This document shows positions 25,974 to 34,270 of a stretch of 64,000 nt of DNA, one piece after another; position 1 is the first letter of the stretch, and each line of letters starts with the position of its first letter. The notes beneath the pieces were generated by a model. It had not been told where the DNA came from. It made no database searches and saw only the letters and a program-made list of their open reading frames with translations. Position numbers and translations under genes: made by a program. The DNA comes from Catenulispora acidiphila DSM 44928 (GTDB lineage: Bacteria > Actinomycetota > Actinomycetes > Streptomycetales > Catenulisporaceae), in NCBI RefSeq assembly GCF_000024025.1, contig NC_013131.1, forward strand, positions 4,712,001-4,776,000. The letters run 5' to 3'.

Positions 25974-27190
25974 CCACTTCGACAGCACCCGAGGGCAGCT
26001 CCGCGGGCTCGCCCTTCCCGATGTACACGCCCGAGTTCGCCGCCGATCCGCACGGCGCGTACGCCGAGATGCGCCGCGCGCACGGATCGCTGGTCCCGGT
26101 CCTGCTCGACCCGGAGGTCCCGGCCACCCTGGTGATCGGCTACCGTACGGCCATCAGGATCCTGCACGACCAGGAGCGCTTCCCGGCCGATTCGCGCCGC
26201 TGGGAGCAGGGCGTCTCCGCCTCCTGCCCGGTCCGCCCGATGATGGAGTGGCGCCCCAACGCGCTGCGCAGCGCGGGGATCGAGCATGCCAGGTACCGCA
26301 GCTCGAACGTGTACGCCCTGAACGGCGTCGATCTGCACGGTCTGCGCACAGTGGTCCAGGACGTGGCCGCCGGGTTGATCAATGACCTGAGTCAGTCCGG
26401 CAAGGCGGATCTGATCACGCAGTACGCCTTCCCGCTCGCCTTCCAGGTTCTCAACACCCTGCTGGGCTGTCCGCCGGAGATCGGCGAGCGGGTGGCGATC
26501 GGGATGGCGAAGATCTTCGAGGGCATCGACGCCGAGGCTGGCAACGCGCAGCTCGCCGCCGCGCTGGCCGAGCTGGTCATGATGAAGAAGGAGCACCCGG
26601 CCGACGACGTCACCACGCGGCTGCTGCAGCACGAGTCCGCGCTGGAAGTCCCGGAGATGGTGCACCAGCTCGCCTGCATCTACGGCGCGGGCATCGAGCC
26701 GCAGCAGAACCTGATCGCCAACGCCCTGCTGCTGATCCTCACCGACGAGCGGTTCTCAGGGGACGTGCTTGACGGAAACCTGACCGTCCGCGACGCTCTG
26801 GACGAAGTGCTGTATCAAGACCCGCCGATGGCGAACTACGCCCTGTCTTTCCCGCCGTATCCGGTGCAGATCGACGGGGTGTGGCTGCCCGCGGACCAGC
26901 CGGTCGTGATCAGCATGTCCGCGTGCAACAACGACCCCGCCATCGCCTCCGACCACCGCACCGGCAACCGCGCCCACCTCGCGTGGAGCGCCGGCCCGCA
27001 CGCCTGCCCGGCCCAGTCCGCCGCCTACCTGATCGCCCAGGCCGCCATCGACCAGATCCTCGACGCCCTGCCCGAGATGGAGCTCGCCGTGCCCAAGGAG
27101 GACCTCGTCTGGCGGCCCGGACCGTTCGCGCGGGCGTTGGCGTCGCTGCCGGTCGTCGTCCCGGGCTCGCCGTCGAATCCGCTGCGTTGA
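25970..27190 (+). CDS. cvnE: Conservon-linked cytochrome P450, CYP157-like, lacking the ExxR motif
   Basis: A 406-residue P450-like protein. The heme-ligand region is AWSAGPHACPAQ (Cys346), a divergent form of FGxGxHxCxG. The K-helix ExxR salt-bridge motif reads EVLY at residues 279-282, and the I-helix has AGIEPQQ instead of AGxDTT. The same unusual replacement is known for CYP157 enzymes, which sit next to CYP154 in Streptomyces conservons, as here. It may bind heme yet not be an ordinary monooxygenase; a sensory or partner role is inference. GTGA overlap with cvnD. Confidence 0.82.
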   Translation: MTTSTAPEGSSAGSPFPMYTPEFAADPHGAYAEMRRAHGSLVPVLLDPEVPATLVIGYRTAIRILHDQERFPADSRRWEQGVSASCPVRPMMEWRPNALRSAGIEHARYRSSNVYALNGVDLHGLRTVVQDVAAGLINDLSQSGKADLITQYAFPLAFQVLNTLLGCPPEIGERVAIGMAKIFEGIDAEAGNAQLAAALAELVMMKKEHPADDVTTRLLQHESALEVPEMVHQLACIYGAGIEPQQNLIANALLLILTDERFSGDVLDGNLTVRDALDEVLYQDPPMANYALSFPPYPVQIDGVWLPADQPVVISMSACNNDPAIASDHRTGNRAHLAWSAGPHACPAQSAAYLIAQAAIDQILDALPEMELAVPKEDLVWRPGPFARALASLPVVVPGSPSNPLR

Positions 27191-27265
27191 ACGCAGAGCC
27201 CTTACTCCTGCGTTGAACGTGGTGCCAGCCCTCGTTCTTCTTGACCGCCATGGAAGGCCCTCAGC

Positions 27266-28504
27266 ATGGATCAGCATGTCCTGACCCTCGACCCGACCGG
27301 TACGAACCGCCACACCGAGGACGCCTATCTCCGGGCCCACGGTCCGGCCACGCGCGTGGACCTGCTGGGCCAGGAGGTGTGGGCGATCGCCGATCCCGCC
27401 GTGCTCAAGATGCTCCTGGTCGACTCGCGGGTGTCGAAGGACGCCGCGCGGCACTGGCCGAAGTTCCCTGACGAGATCGTCGGTAAATGGCCGCTGACGC
27501 TGTGGGTCGGGGTGAACAACATGTTCACCGCCTACGGCGCCGACCACCGCAGGCTCCGTCGCCTGGTCGCCCCGGCCTTCGCCGCCCGCCGCATGGCGGC
27601 GCTGGCACCTCGGATCGAGGAGATGACCCAGGCGCTGCTCGACAACCTGGCGGCGACGCCGGCGGGGGAGAGCGCGGACCTGCGCGAGCAGTTCGCCGTT
27701 CCGCTGCCGATCCAGGTCATCAGCTCCCTGATGGGGCTGCCGCTCGAGGCGCAGCAAGCCTTCCGGGGTCTGGTGGACGCCGTCTTCGACACGAAGCTGT
27801 CTTCGGAGGAGGCCACGGAGAACGCCGTGAAGCTGTACGGCGTCCTGGCCGCCCTGGTCGCCGAGAAGCGCGAGAACCCCGGCGACGACATGACCTCCCT
27901 GCTCATCGCCACGCGCGACGACCAGGACGAGGAAGGCGACGGCTCGGCGCTGACCGAGCAGGAGCTGCTCGACACGCTGCTGCTGGTCGTCTCGGCCGGA
28001 TATGAGACCACTGTCAATCTCATCGACCAGGGCATCACCACGCTGCTGGCGCACCCCGCCGAGCGCGCCAAGGTCGATGCGGGCACCGCGCGGTGGCGCG
28101 ACGTCGTGGAGGAGACGCTTCGCTTCGAAGCGCCGGTGGCGCACCTGCCGCTGCGCTACGCGGTGGAGGACATCGAGCTGCCCGGCGGCGTGACGATCCG
28201 TCAGGGTGAGGCGATCCTCGCCTCCTACGCCGCGATCGGCCGCCACCCGGACCTGCACGGCGAGAGCGCGGACGTCTTCGACGTCACCCGCGCCGGCCAG
28301 GACCACCTCGCCTTCGGGTACGGCGTGCACTTCTGCCTCGGCTCGCAGCTGGCTCGGATGGAGGCGGAGATCGCGCTGAGCATGTTGTTCAGCCGGTTCC
28401 CGGACCTCGCGCTCGCGCCGGGTACGGAGTTGAAGCCGCTGGGGTCGTTGATCTCCAACGGACATGACGCGGTGCCGATCGTGCTGGAGCCGGCGGCACA
28501 GTAG
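27266..28504 (+). CDS. cvnF: Conservon-linked cytochrome P450, CYP154-like
   Basis: A 412-residue class I bacterial P450 with all hallmark motifs: AGYETT in the I-helix (244-249), ETLR in the K-helix (283-286) and FGYGVHFCLG with heme ligand Cys357. GGAAGG lies 8 nt before the ATG, 75 bp after the ExxR-less P450. The pair mirrors the CYP157-CYP154 arrangement of Streptomyces conservons. Redox partners are not encoded nearby. The substrate is unknown. Confidence 0.88.
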   Translation: MDQHVLTLDPTGTNRHTEDAYLRAHGPATRVDLLGQEVWAIADPAVLKMLLVDSRVSKDAARHWPKFPDEIVGKWPLTLWVGVNNMFTAYGADHRRLRRLVAPAFAARRMAALAPRIEEMTQALLDNLAATPAGESADLREQFAVPLPIQVISSLMGLPLEAQQAFRGLVDAVFDTKLSSEEATENAVKLYGVLAALVAEKRENPGDDMTSLLIATRDDQDEEGDGSALTEQELLDTLLLVVSAGYETTVNLIDQGITTLLAHPAERAKVDAGTARWRDVVEETLRFEAPVAHLPLRYAVEDIELPGGVTIRQGEAILASYAAIGRHPDLHGESADVFDVTRAGQDHLAFGYGVHFCLGSQLARMEAEIALSMLFSRFPDLALAPGTELKPLGSLISNGHDAVPIVLEPAAQ

Positions 28505-28516
28505 GCGGCTGCCCGC

Positions 28517-29782
28517 TCAGTCCAGTTCTCCTTCCGACAGCCGCCGCACCGACCAAGCTGCGACCAGCGTTGCGGCGGCTAGAGGAAGCCACAGTACGGC
28601 TGCGCCGTGCGCGGCCAGGAAGGTGATGACCATCGGGGCGATGGCCAGTCCCAGGCCGTTGGACAGCTGGAAGCGGCTCAGCGCACGGCCCAGGACCGGC
28701 GCCGGGGTGATCGCCATCAGCAGTGGGCCGACGGTTCCGGCGTACATGATCTCGCCGACGGTGCAGAGCACTGATACGGCGCCGACGGCGGGTGCGGCGA
28801 GTCCGTGGCCGAGCGATGACGCGAGCAGGAAGCCGATGTAGGACACTGATACCATCCCTCCGGCTGCTGCCAATGCGACGCTGCGCGGCCAGCGTGCCAG
28901 CCAGACGGTCACCGGGACCTGGAGCGCGACCACGAGCGCGGTGTTGGTGACGAAGATCCCGGCGGCCCAGGCGGGCGAGGCGTGCAGCATCTTCACCACG
29001 ATCAGCGGCAGCGCGATCTCGGGGATGATGAGGCAGAACGCGTAGATGACGTTCGCGGGCAGCAGGACGCGCATGCCCGGAGCGGTTGCGGCGTGGACGC
29101 CGGATTCCTTTGCGGACGTTGGCTGCGCGCGAATGCGGACCGACCAGGCGAGCAGCGCCGACACCATATAGCTGGCGCCGGTCGCTGCGGCCAACCACCG
29201 CATCGCCGCCGGACCACCGGCGAGGCATGCAGTGGCAGCCAAGGCGCCCAAGCCCATGCCGGCGTTGCGCAGCGACCGGGCGGCAGCCACCGCGGCGTCG
29301 CGTTCGCGGCCTGTCGCGATAGTGGCGATGAGGGCGGAGTGCGCGGTGGGCATGGTTTGGTTGCCGATGCCGAGGAACAGGGCGGCTGTGGTGAAGACCG
29401 CGACGTTCCCTGCTGGCGCTGTGAGCAGCACGATCGTGCCCAGGACCCGGATCAGCATCGAGGCGGCGACAACCGTGCTGCGCGCGCCGTGATCGAGCCA
29501 CCGGCCGGCCAGCGGAGCGACACAGAGTCCTGCGATGATGCCGACGGTCATGGCGGCGCCCGAGACTGGTGCGGACAGGCGCAGGACATTGATTCCGTAG
29601 AGGAGCAGGAAGGGGCGGAGCATGCCGCTGCCGAAGGAGTCGACGAGGAGCGCGACCGCGTAGCGGGGACCGCCGGAGGCGCGAAGCAGCGCGCGTGCGC
29701 TTACGCGGGGTCGGGGGGAGGCGGCAGGTTCCGGGTTCAGGCTGGTCTTTTGCGGTGCTCGTGCGGGCGCGCTGATGGTCAT
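28517..29782 (-). CDS. Major facilitator superfamily exporter
   Basis: A 421-residue transporter with about 12 hydrophobic helices after a 45-residue cytoplasmic N-terminus. MFS-like GRWLDHGARSTVV lies after TM2, and an internal repeat of six helices is apparent. It resembles drug-efflux type MFS proteins. It diverges from a DUF5937/ArsR regulator across a 98-bp region containing a 33-bp palindrome, so its expression is probably controlled by that regulator. The ATG has no ribosome site, and a GTCAAC half-site lies only 2 nt upstream. Confidence 0.82.
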   Translation of the reverse strand: MTISAPARAPQKTSLNPEPAASPRPRVSARALLRASGGPRYAVALLVDSFGSGMLRPFLLLYGINVLRLSAPVSGAAMTVGIIAGLCVAPLAGRWLDHGARSTVVAASMLIRVLGTIVLLTAPAGNVAVFTTAALFLGIGNQTMPTAHSALIATIATGRERDAAVAAARSLRNAGMGLGALAATACLAGGPAAMRWLAAATGASYMVSALLAWSVRIRAQPTSAKESGVHAATAPGMRVLLPANVIYAFCLIIPEIALPLIVVKMLHASPAWAAGIFVTNTALVVALQVPVTVWLARWPRSVALAAAGGMVSVSYIGFLLASSLGHGLAAPAVGAVSVLCTVGEIMYAGTVGPLLMAITPAPVLGRALSRFQLSNGLGLAIAPMVITFLAAHGAAVLWLPLAAATLVAAWSVRRLSEGELD

Positions 29783-29814
29783 GGGTCAACCGTGCGGTTT
29801 GCGCGCTGTGCGGT

Positions 29815-29847
29815 CACGTCAGTTGACGAAAGCCGTCAACCGACGTG
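29815..29847. promoter_or_regulatory. 33-bp palindromic operator between MFS exporter and ArsR-type regulator
   Basis: CACGTCAGTTGAC (29815-29827), a 7-nt spacer, then GTCAACCGACGTG (29835-29847): the arms match at 12 of 13 positions. A further GTCAAC half-site lies at 29785-29790 against the MFS start. Its position between divergent starts fits autoregulation plus control of the exporter. Binding is inferred. Confidence 0.75.
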
Positions 29848-29880
29848 CCGATCAGTACCGCTGCCAGTGACAATGGCTGT

Positions 29881-30978
29881 GTGACCTTACGCATCGACAT
29901 CACCGGCATGCCGCCCGAGCGGCTGCGGTTCGCCGTCTCTCCGCTCGCCGAGCTGACCGCGATGCTGCACGCGCTGGCCGGCACCGCGCACCACCCGCGC
30001 TTCGCGGCGTGGGCAGCCGGAGTGCGCGGGACCTTGCGGCCTGAGCTGGCCGAGCGTCTGCAGGAGGCCGAGTTCCTGTGGCGCTCCTCGCGTGCGGACT
30101 TCCTGCTGCCGGCACGGCCGAAGGCGAGCCTGAAGGAGGAGTTGGACGACGTCGACGCGATCGGCGATGAGGCGTATGTCCTCTCGGCGCTGGTCACCAC
30201 CTGCGGCAGCAACCGCGTCCACTTCGGCGACGCCTCGCCGCTGACCGACGCGACCGCGCGCGAGCGTGCGCTGGACCTGGCTCAGGCGCGCGGCGCGGTC
30301 CAGGAGGCCTTCGCCGAGCGGCTGCTGTCCGACCCCGGCGCGGTGCGGCGCAGGGTACGCGAGACGCTGGAGCAGTGCGCCGAGGCCTTCTTCGACGCCG
30401 CCTGGCCCGACGTGGCCGCGCGCCTCGCGGCAGACGCACAGGTGAAGACGGATCTGCGCGAGCGCGACGGAATCGGGGCAGCGCTTGCGGCGGTCTCGGC
30501 CGCAGTGACCTTCACCTCCCGCAAGGACGGCGACCAGAGCATCGTCGTGGACAAGCTCCAAGACAACGCCACCAGCGGACAAACCGCCGGCGTGACCCTC
30601 ATCCCCAGCGCCTTCGGCAGCCCACACCTCGTCGCCGTCCACGCCCCCGGCTGGCGCCCCGTGATGCAGTACCCAATCGCCGAACCCGGCGCCCCAGACC
30701 ACGCAGTATCGATGGACGCCATCGAGCGCCGACTTCAGGCACTGTCGCACCCGGTGCGACTGCGGTTGCTCAGGACACTCGCCAGAAGCCCGCACACCAC
30801 TGGCGAATTGGCCGACGCCTGGCAGCTGACCGCGCCCGAGGTCTCCCGCCACCTCGCAGTGATGCGCAAGGCCGGACTGTTGGTGACCGAGCGACGAGGC
30901 CGGTACGTCTACTACTCCCTCGACACCTCCGCCCTCACCGCGCTCGGCACGGATCTGCTGTCGGCGGTGCTGCGCTAG
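29881..30978 (+). CDS. DUF5937 / ArsR-type winged-helix transcriptional regulator
   Basis: A 365-residue protein with an N-terminal DUF5937-like sensor region (LRIDITGMPPERLRFAVSPLAE at the start) and a C-terminal ArsR winged helix at about 275-360 (LQALSHPVRLRLLRTLARSP, then GELADAWQLTAPEVSRHLAVMRKAGLL). GTG 29881 is chosen because homologues begin at this motif; the frame is open 12 codons further. No metal-binding cysteines typical of ArsR are present, so a small-molecule ligand is more likely. It diverges from the MFS exporter and probably regulates it. Confidence 0.82.
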   Translation: MTLRIDITGMPPERLRFAVSPLAELTAMLHALAGTAHHPRFAAWAAGVRGTLRPELAERLQEAEFLWRSSRADFLLPARPKASLKEELDDVDAIGDEAYVLSALVTTCGSNRVHFGDASPLTDATARERALDLAQARGAVQEAFAERLLSDPGAVRRRVRETLEQCAEAFFDAAWPDVAARLAADAQVKTDLRERDGIGAALAAVSAAVTFTSRKDGDQSIVVDKLQDNATSGQTAGVTLIPSAFGSPHLVAVHAPGWRPVMQYPIAEPGAPDHAVSMDAIERRLQALSHPVRLRLLRTLARSPHTTGELADAWQLTAPEVSRHLAVMRKAGLLVTERRGRYVYYSLDTSALTALGTDLLSAVLR

Positions 30979-31049
30979 TGCTGTGACCGGGATGGTTCGC
31001 CGGGTTATCCGTTGGCTGCGTCTCGGCTGGTCTTGTAGGTTTCCGGGCC

Positions 31050-31541
31050 ATGAGTGACGTTGGCGTGACAGAGATCCGGCTCGCTGATGCGGCTGACGCG
31101 GCGGTGATCGCACACATCCACATGGCTTCGCGGGCGGCGTCGATGCAGTACCTTCCCCCGCAGAAGCGCAGTCACGAGCAGGTCACCTTGTGGATCAAGG
31201 ACGTCCTGCTCAAGACCTGTCGCACGTGGGTCGCGGTGCGTGATGCGGAGATCCTCGGCTATGCCGCCCTTGAGGGCGACGTGCTCGAACACCTCTATCT
31301 GCGGCCGGACGTCCGCCGCCAAGGCATCGGCACGCTGCTGCTCGACGAGGTCAGGCGACACAGCCCTGACCGCCTGACCCTGCACGTCTTCGAGCAGAAC
31401 ACTGATGCCCGCGCGTTCTACGAAGGTCACGGCTTCACCGTCCTGGACACCAGCGACGGCCGCCGGAACATGGAGAATCTGCCCGACATGACCCTTTGCT
31501 GGACACCGAATAGTGTGCAGCGGCGCCGTTCACGCTCGTGA
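31050..31541 (+). CDS. GNAT family N-acetyltransferase
   Basis: A 163-residue acetyl-CoA-dependent acetyltransferase. It begins EIRLADAADAAVIAHIH; the acetyl-CoA loop is DVRRQGIGTLLLDEV (the R/Q-x-x-G-x-G/A motif), and the C-terminal FEQNTDARAFYEGHGF is typical of RimI-like enzymes. Substrate not predictable. Its 3' end overlaps the convergent FUSC gene by 12 bp. Confidence 0.85.
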   Translation: MSDVGVTEIRLADAADAAVIAHIHMASRAASMQYLPPQKRSHEQVTLWIKDVLLKTCRTWVAVRDAEILGYAALEGDVLEHLYLRPDVRRQGIGTLLLDEVRRHSPDRLTLHVFEQNTDARAFYEGHGFTVLDTSDGRRNMENLPDMTLCWTPNSVQRRRSRS

Positions 31542-33041
31542 GGAGAGTGGTGCCGCCCGAGGTTCGAAGCGTGATAGTTCGGCGAGCGCGGCGTCCAGCG
31601 CGGTGAGCGCCAGGCTAGCCGGTGAGCTGGGTTGCGCCTCGATTCTTCGATATGGCGCGCCTGGTTTGCTGCCGAGTGCGCGGCGGATCGCGCCGACGTT
31701 TGCCGCTACGGCGCGGCGCAGTGGTTCCCATGCCGGTTCGGTGTCGGTCTCGGCGTCTATGCTCGCGAATATGCTGGCGAGCGTTCTGACTGGCTCGACG
31801 CATGTGTGCATCGCATCGATGGTGTCGGCTCGCAGTGCGGCGCCGGTGAGCATTCGGTGTGCACGCAGTGGTTTGGCGATCTGCTCCAGCTGAGTCACTG
31901 CGTGCTGGAAGTGGGCTTGGCGGCGTCGGATCTCGGTGTGGTCGCCGCGGGGCGAGCTGAGGAAGGCGCTGAGGGCTGCGAGGGCTTCGGCCGTGCGTCG
32001 CTTCAGGACGTCCCCGGTGCGGACCGGCAGTACGTACCAGGATGCTGCGATGCCGAGCGCCGCGCCGAGCAGGATGGCCTCGAGTCGCGTTTCGAGCAGT
32101 GACGGCGCGTTCTGTCCGAAGTAGCCGTACAGCAATGACAGGACTGCGGTCACGCTCCCTGCCCAATACACGTAGCTGATCTCGCGCAGCCAGCTCGCCA
32201 CGCCAAGGACCGCGAAGATGATGACGACCGACCAGCGGTCGCCGGGTGGGAAGGCGCCGGCGATGGTGGTCGCGACGACGGTTCCGACCGAGGCGCCCGC
32301 CGCGCGCAGCACGCCCTTGTGCAGCACGTCACCCCGGCCGCGTGCGCCGCTGCAGACGATGAACGCGGTGAGAACGGCCCACGGCCAGTGGTCGTGGAAA
32401 GCCATGTGGCCGACGGCGAAGGCGCTGCCCAGTGCCACAGCCATCTGGCATGCCATGCGGGTGCTCGCCGGGACGCGTTTGGCGCTGGATGGCGTGATGA
32501 GGGAAGGCGGTGCCGGTGGGCGGGGGCGCTGCTCGTGGAATCCCATTGCTGCGGCGCCGACTTGGTACACCGCGACCCAGAATGCTGCGACGAGTGCGAT
32601 GAGCGCGCACCACAGGTCGTAGCTCGCTGCGTGTGAGGTCACGCCCTGGCCTTGCGTGACCAGCAGTGTGATGAACGGGACGACGACGACCGTCCCGGCT
32701 TTGGTGGCACGCGGTCCGAAGCGCCGGATCCAGATCGTGGCAGCCATCGCGGCGGTGAAGGCGGCGTCGCCGAACAGCGGGAAGCGGTGGAGCAGGGAAC
32801 TGACTTCCGATGCGCTCGCCGCCGACGCGACCAGGACCGCCGTGCCGATCAGCCGGTCGCCGGGATGGGCGCCGCGCTGGACGCGTCCCAGGATCATCGT
32901 CATCGCCACGGCGGCGATGACGATGTCGAGGTGCAGGTGTGCGCGGTGCTCGATCCAGACCGCCGAGCCGAACGCCGACAGGACGGCGGCCATGGCGATG
33001 GCTGCGGCGCGTAACGCGGCTGGTGGCAATGTAGTACGCAA
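31530..33041 (-). CDS. FUSC-family membrane protein (aromatic-acid exporter-like)
   Basis: A 503-residue membrane protein with two blocks of about six hydrophobic helices, one near residues 10-165 and one near 195-335, and a soluble helical C-terminus. The second block matches the FUSC pattern (LTAFIVCSGARGRGDVLHKGVLRAAGASVGTVVAT). Family members export aromatic carboxylic acids or fusaric acid; the substrate here is unknown. The start is TTG 33041, inside a palindrome shared with the divergent MarR gene, so it is likely a MarR target. Confidence 0.8.
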   Translation of the reverse strand: MRTTLPPAALRAAAIAMAAVLSAFGSAVWIEHRAHLHLDIVIAAVAMTMILGRVQRGAHPGDRLIGTAVLVASAASASEVSSLLHRFPLFGDAAFTAAMAATIWIRRFGPRATKAGTVVVVPFITLLVTQGQGVTSHAASYDLWCALIALVAAFWVAVYQVGAAAMGFHEQRPRPPAPPSLITPSSAKRVPASTRMACQMAVALGSAFAVGHMAFHDHWPWAVLTAFIVCSGARGRGDVLHKGVLRAAGASVGTVVATTIAGAFPPGDRWSVVIIFAVLGVASWLREISYVYWAGSVTAVLSLLYGYFGQNAPSLLETRLEAILLGAALGIAASWYVLPVRTGDVLKRRTAEALAALSAFLSSPRGDHTEIRRRQAHFQHAVTQLEQIAKPLRAHRMLTGAALRADTIDAMHTCVEPVRTLASIFASIDAETDTEPAWEPLRRAVAANVGAIRRALGSKPGAPYRRIEAQPSSPASLALTALDAALAELSRFEPRAAPLSSRA

Positions 33042-33051
33042 GATTTACTAC
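33031..33051. promoter_or_regulatory. Candidate MarR operator overlapping the FUSC start
   Basis: GTAGTA, 9 nt, TACTAC forms a 21-bp palindrome over the TTG start of the exporter, in an unusually AT-rich 90-bp gap before the divergent MarR gene. MarR dimers bind palindromes of this size. A second motif, TGTCAGCA, occurs twice 20 bp apart (33071 and 33091). Confidence 0.5.
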
Positions 33052-33129
33052 CTGAGAGAGACGGATGCCATGTCAGCAAGAAAGAACCACTGTCAGCATC
33101 AGCGAGATAGTAAGTGATAGCGTACGACT

Positions 33130-33573
33130 ATGACAACCGCTGCGAACGAGCCGGACGACCTGCTCGACGCCGCCACCGTGATCCGCCAAGGCGCCCTCCG
33201 CCTGGCACGCCGCATCCGCGCCGCCCGCTCGGCCGGGGCGCTGAGCACCAACAAGATCAGCGTGCTGAGTCACCTGGCGCGGATCGGCCCGTCCACACCG
33301 GGCGAGGTGGCCGCCGCCGACCACCAGCAACCCCAGTCGCTGACCCGCGTATTCGCAGACCTGGAGCGCGACGGCTTGGTGCGCCGCTCCGCCGACACCG
33401 GCGACCGCCGCCAGTCGATCATCTCGATCACCGACGCCGGCATCCAGGAACTCCAGCGCGACGTCGCCGAGCGCGACGCGTGGCTCGCCGGCGCCCTCGT
33501 CGCGTTGACCGAGACCGAGCGCCAGGTGTTGCTCCTGGCCGCCGCGCTGATGGAGGGCATCGCGGACAGCTGA
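33130..33573 (+). CDS. MarR family transcriptional regulator
   Basis: A 147-residue MarR-type winged helix protein. The HTH is STPGEVAAADHQQPQSLTRVFADLERDGLV, the wing RSADTGDRRQSIISIT, and dimerisation helices lie at both ends. It diverges from the FUSC exporter across a palindrome, the classical arrangement for ligand-responsive repression of an efflux gene. Confidence 0.9.
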   Translation: MTTAANEPDDLLDAATVIRQGALRLARRIRAARSAGALSTNKISVLSHLARIGPSTPGEVAAADHQQPQSLTRVFADLERDGLVRRSADTGDRRQSIISITDAGIQELQRDVAERDAWLAGALVALTETERQVLLLAAALMEGIADS

Positions 33574-33600
33574 GGCGGCGCAGCGCCGGCTTAGGGCAGG

Positions 33601-34218
33601 ATGTCTCGGGTGAGCGAAGCTGACGGACCCGCCGCCGACCCGAAGACCCGCGACCCGAAGACGCGCGACCCGAAGACGCGCGACCCGAAGATCCGGGAGG
33701 CGCAGATCCGGGAGGCGACGATCGCCGACGTGCCCCGGATCGTCCCGTTGATCGAATCCGCCTACCGCGGCGACTCCAGCCGTGGCGGCTGGACCACCGA
33801 GGCCGACCTCCTGGACGGTCAGCGCACCGACGAGGCCGACGTGACGGCCGCGGTGACCGACGCGGGCAGCCGCATGATCCTCGCCGAGGACGGCGACGAC
33901 CTGCTCGCCTGCTGCCTGGTCCAACACCGCGGCACGTACGCCTACTTCGGCATGTTCGCCGTCAGCCCGACCTCCCAGGGCACCGGCCTGGGTAAGCGCG
34001 TCCTCGCCGTCGCCGAGGACCTGGCGCGCGACGACCTCGGCCTGACCACCATGCACATGACCGTCATCCGCCAGCGCGCCGACCTCATCGCCTGGTACGT
34101 CCGGCGCGGCTACAAGCAGACCGGCGAGATGCGGCCGTTCCCCTACGGCGACCTCCGATTCGGCAAGCCTCGTCGGGACGATCTCGAATTCGAAGTGCTG
34201 GTCAAGGAATTGGTCTGA
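33601..34218 (+). CDS. GNAT family N-acetyltransferase with an N-terminal pentapeptide repeat
   Basis: A 205-residue acetyltransferase. The catalytic domain starts near residue 35 (REATIADVPRIVPLIESAY); the acetyl-CoA loop is SPTSQGTGLGKRVLAVAED, and the C-terminal RADLIAWYVRRGY is typical. Before it lie four copies of DPKTR/DPKIR (residues 13-32), charged and probably disordered, encoded by 15-bp repeats. GGGCAGG lies close to the ATG; GTG 33610 is an alternative start. Confidence 0.83.
   Translation: MSRVSEADGPAADPKTRDPKTRDPKTRDPKIREAQIREATIADVPRIVPLIESAYRGDSSRGGWTTEADLLDGQRTDEADVTAAVTDAGSRMILAEDGDDLLACCLVQHRGTYAYFGMFAVSPTSQGTGLGKRVLAVAEDLARDDLGLTTMHMTVIRQRADLIAWYVRRGYKQTGEMRPFPYGDLRFGKPRRDDLEFEVLVKELV
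33637..33696. repeat. Four in-frame 15-bp tandem repeats in the GNAT gene
   Basis: GACCCGAAGACCCGC, two copies of GACCCGAAGACGCGC and GACCCGAAGATCCGG run head to tail and encode DPKTR x3 plus DPKIR. Confidence 0.85.
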
Positions 34219-34270
34219 ATCGGTCTGACCCGGGGGGCGTCGGTCGGCACCGCGTCCGCCTCCGCCACCG

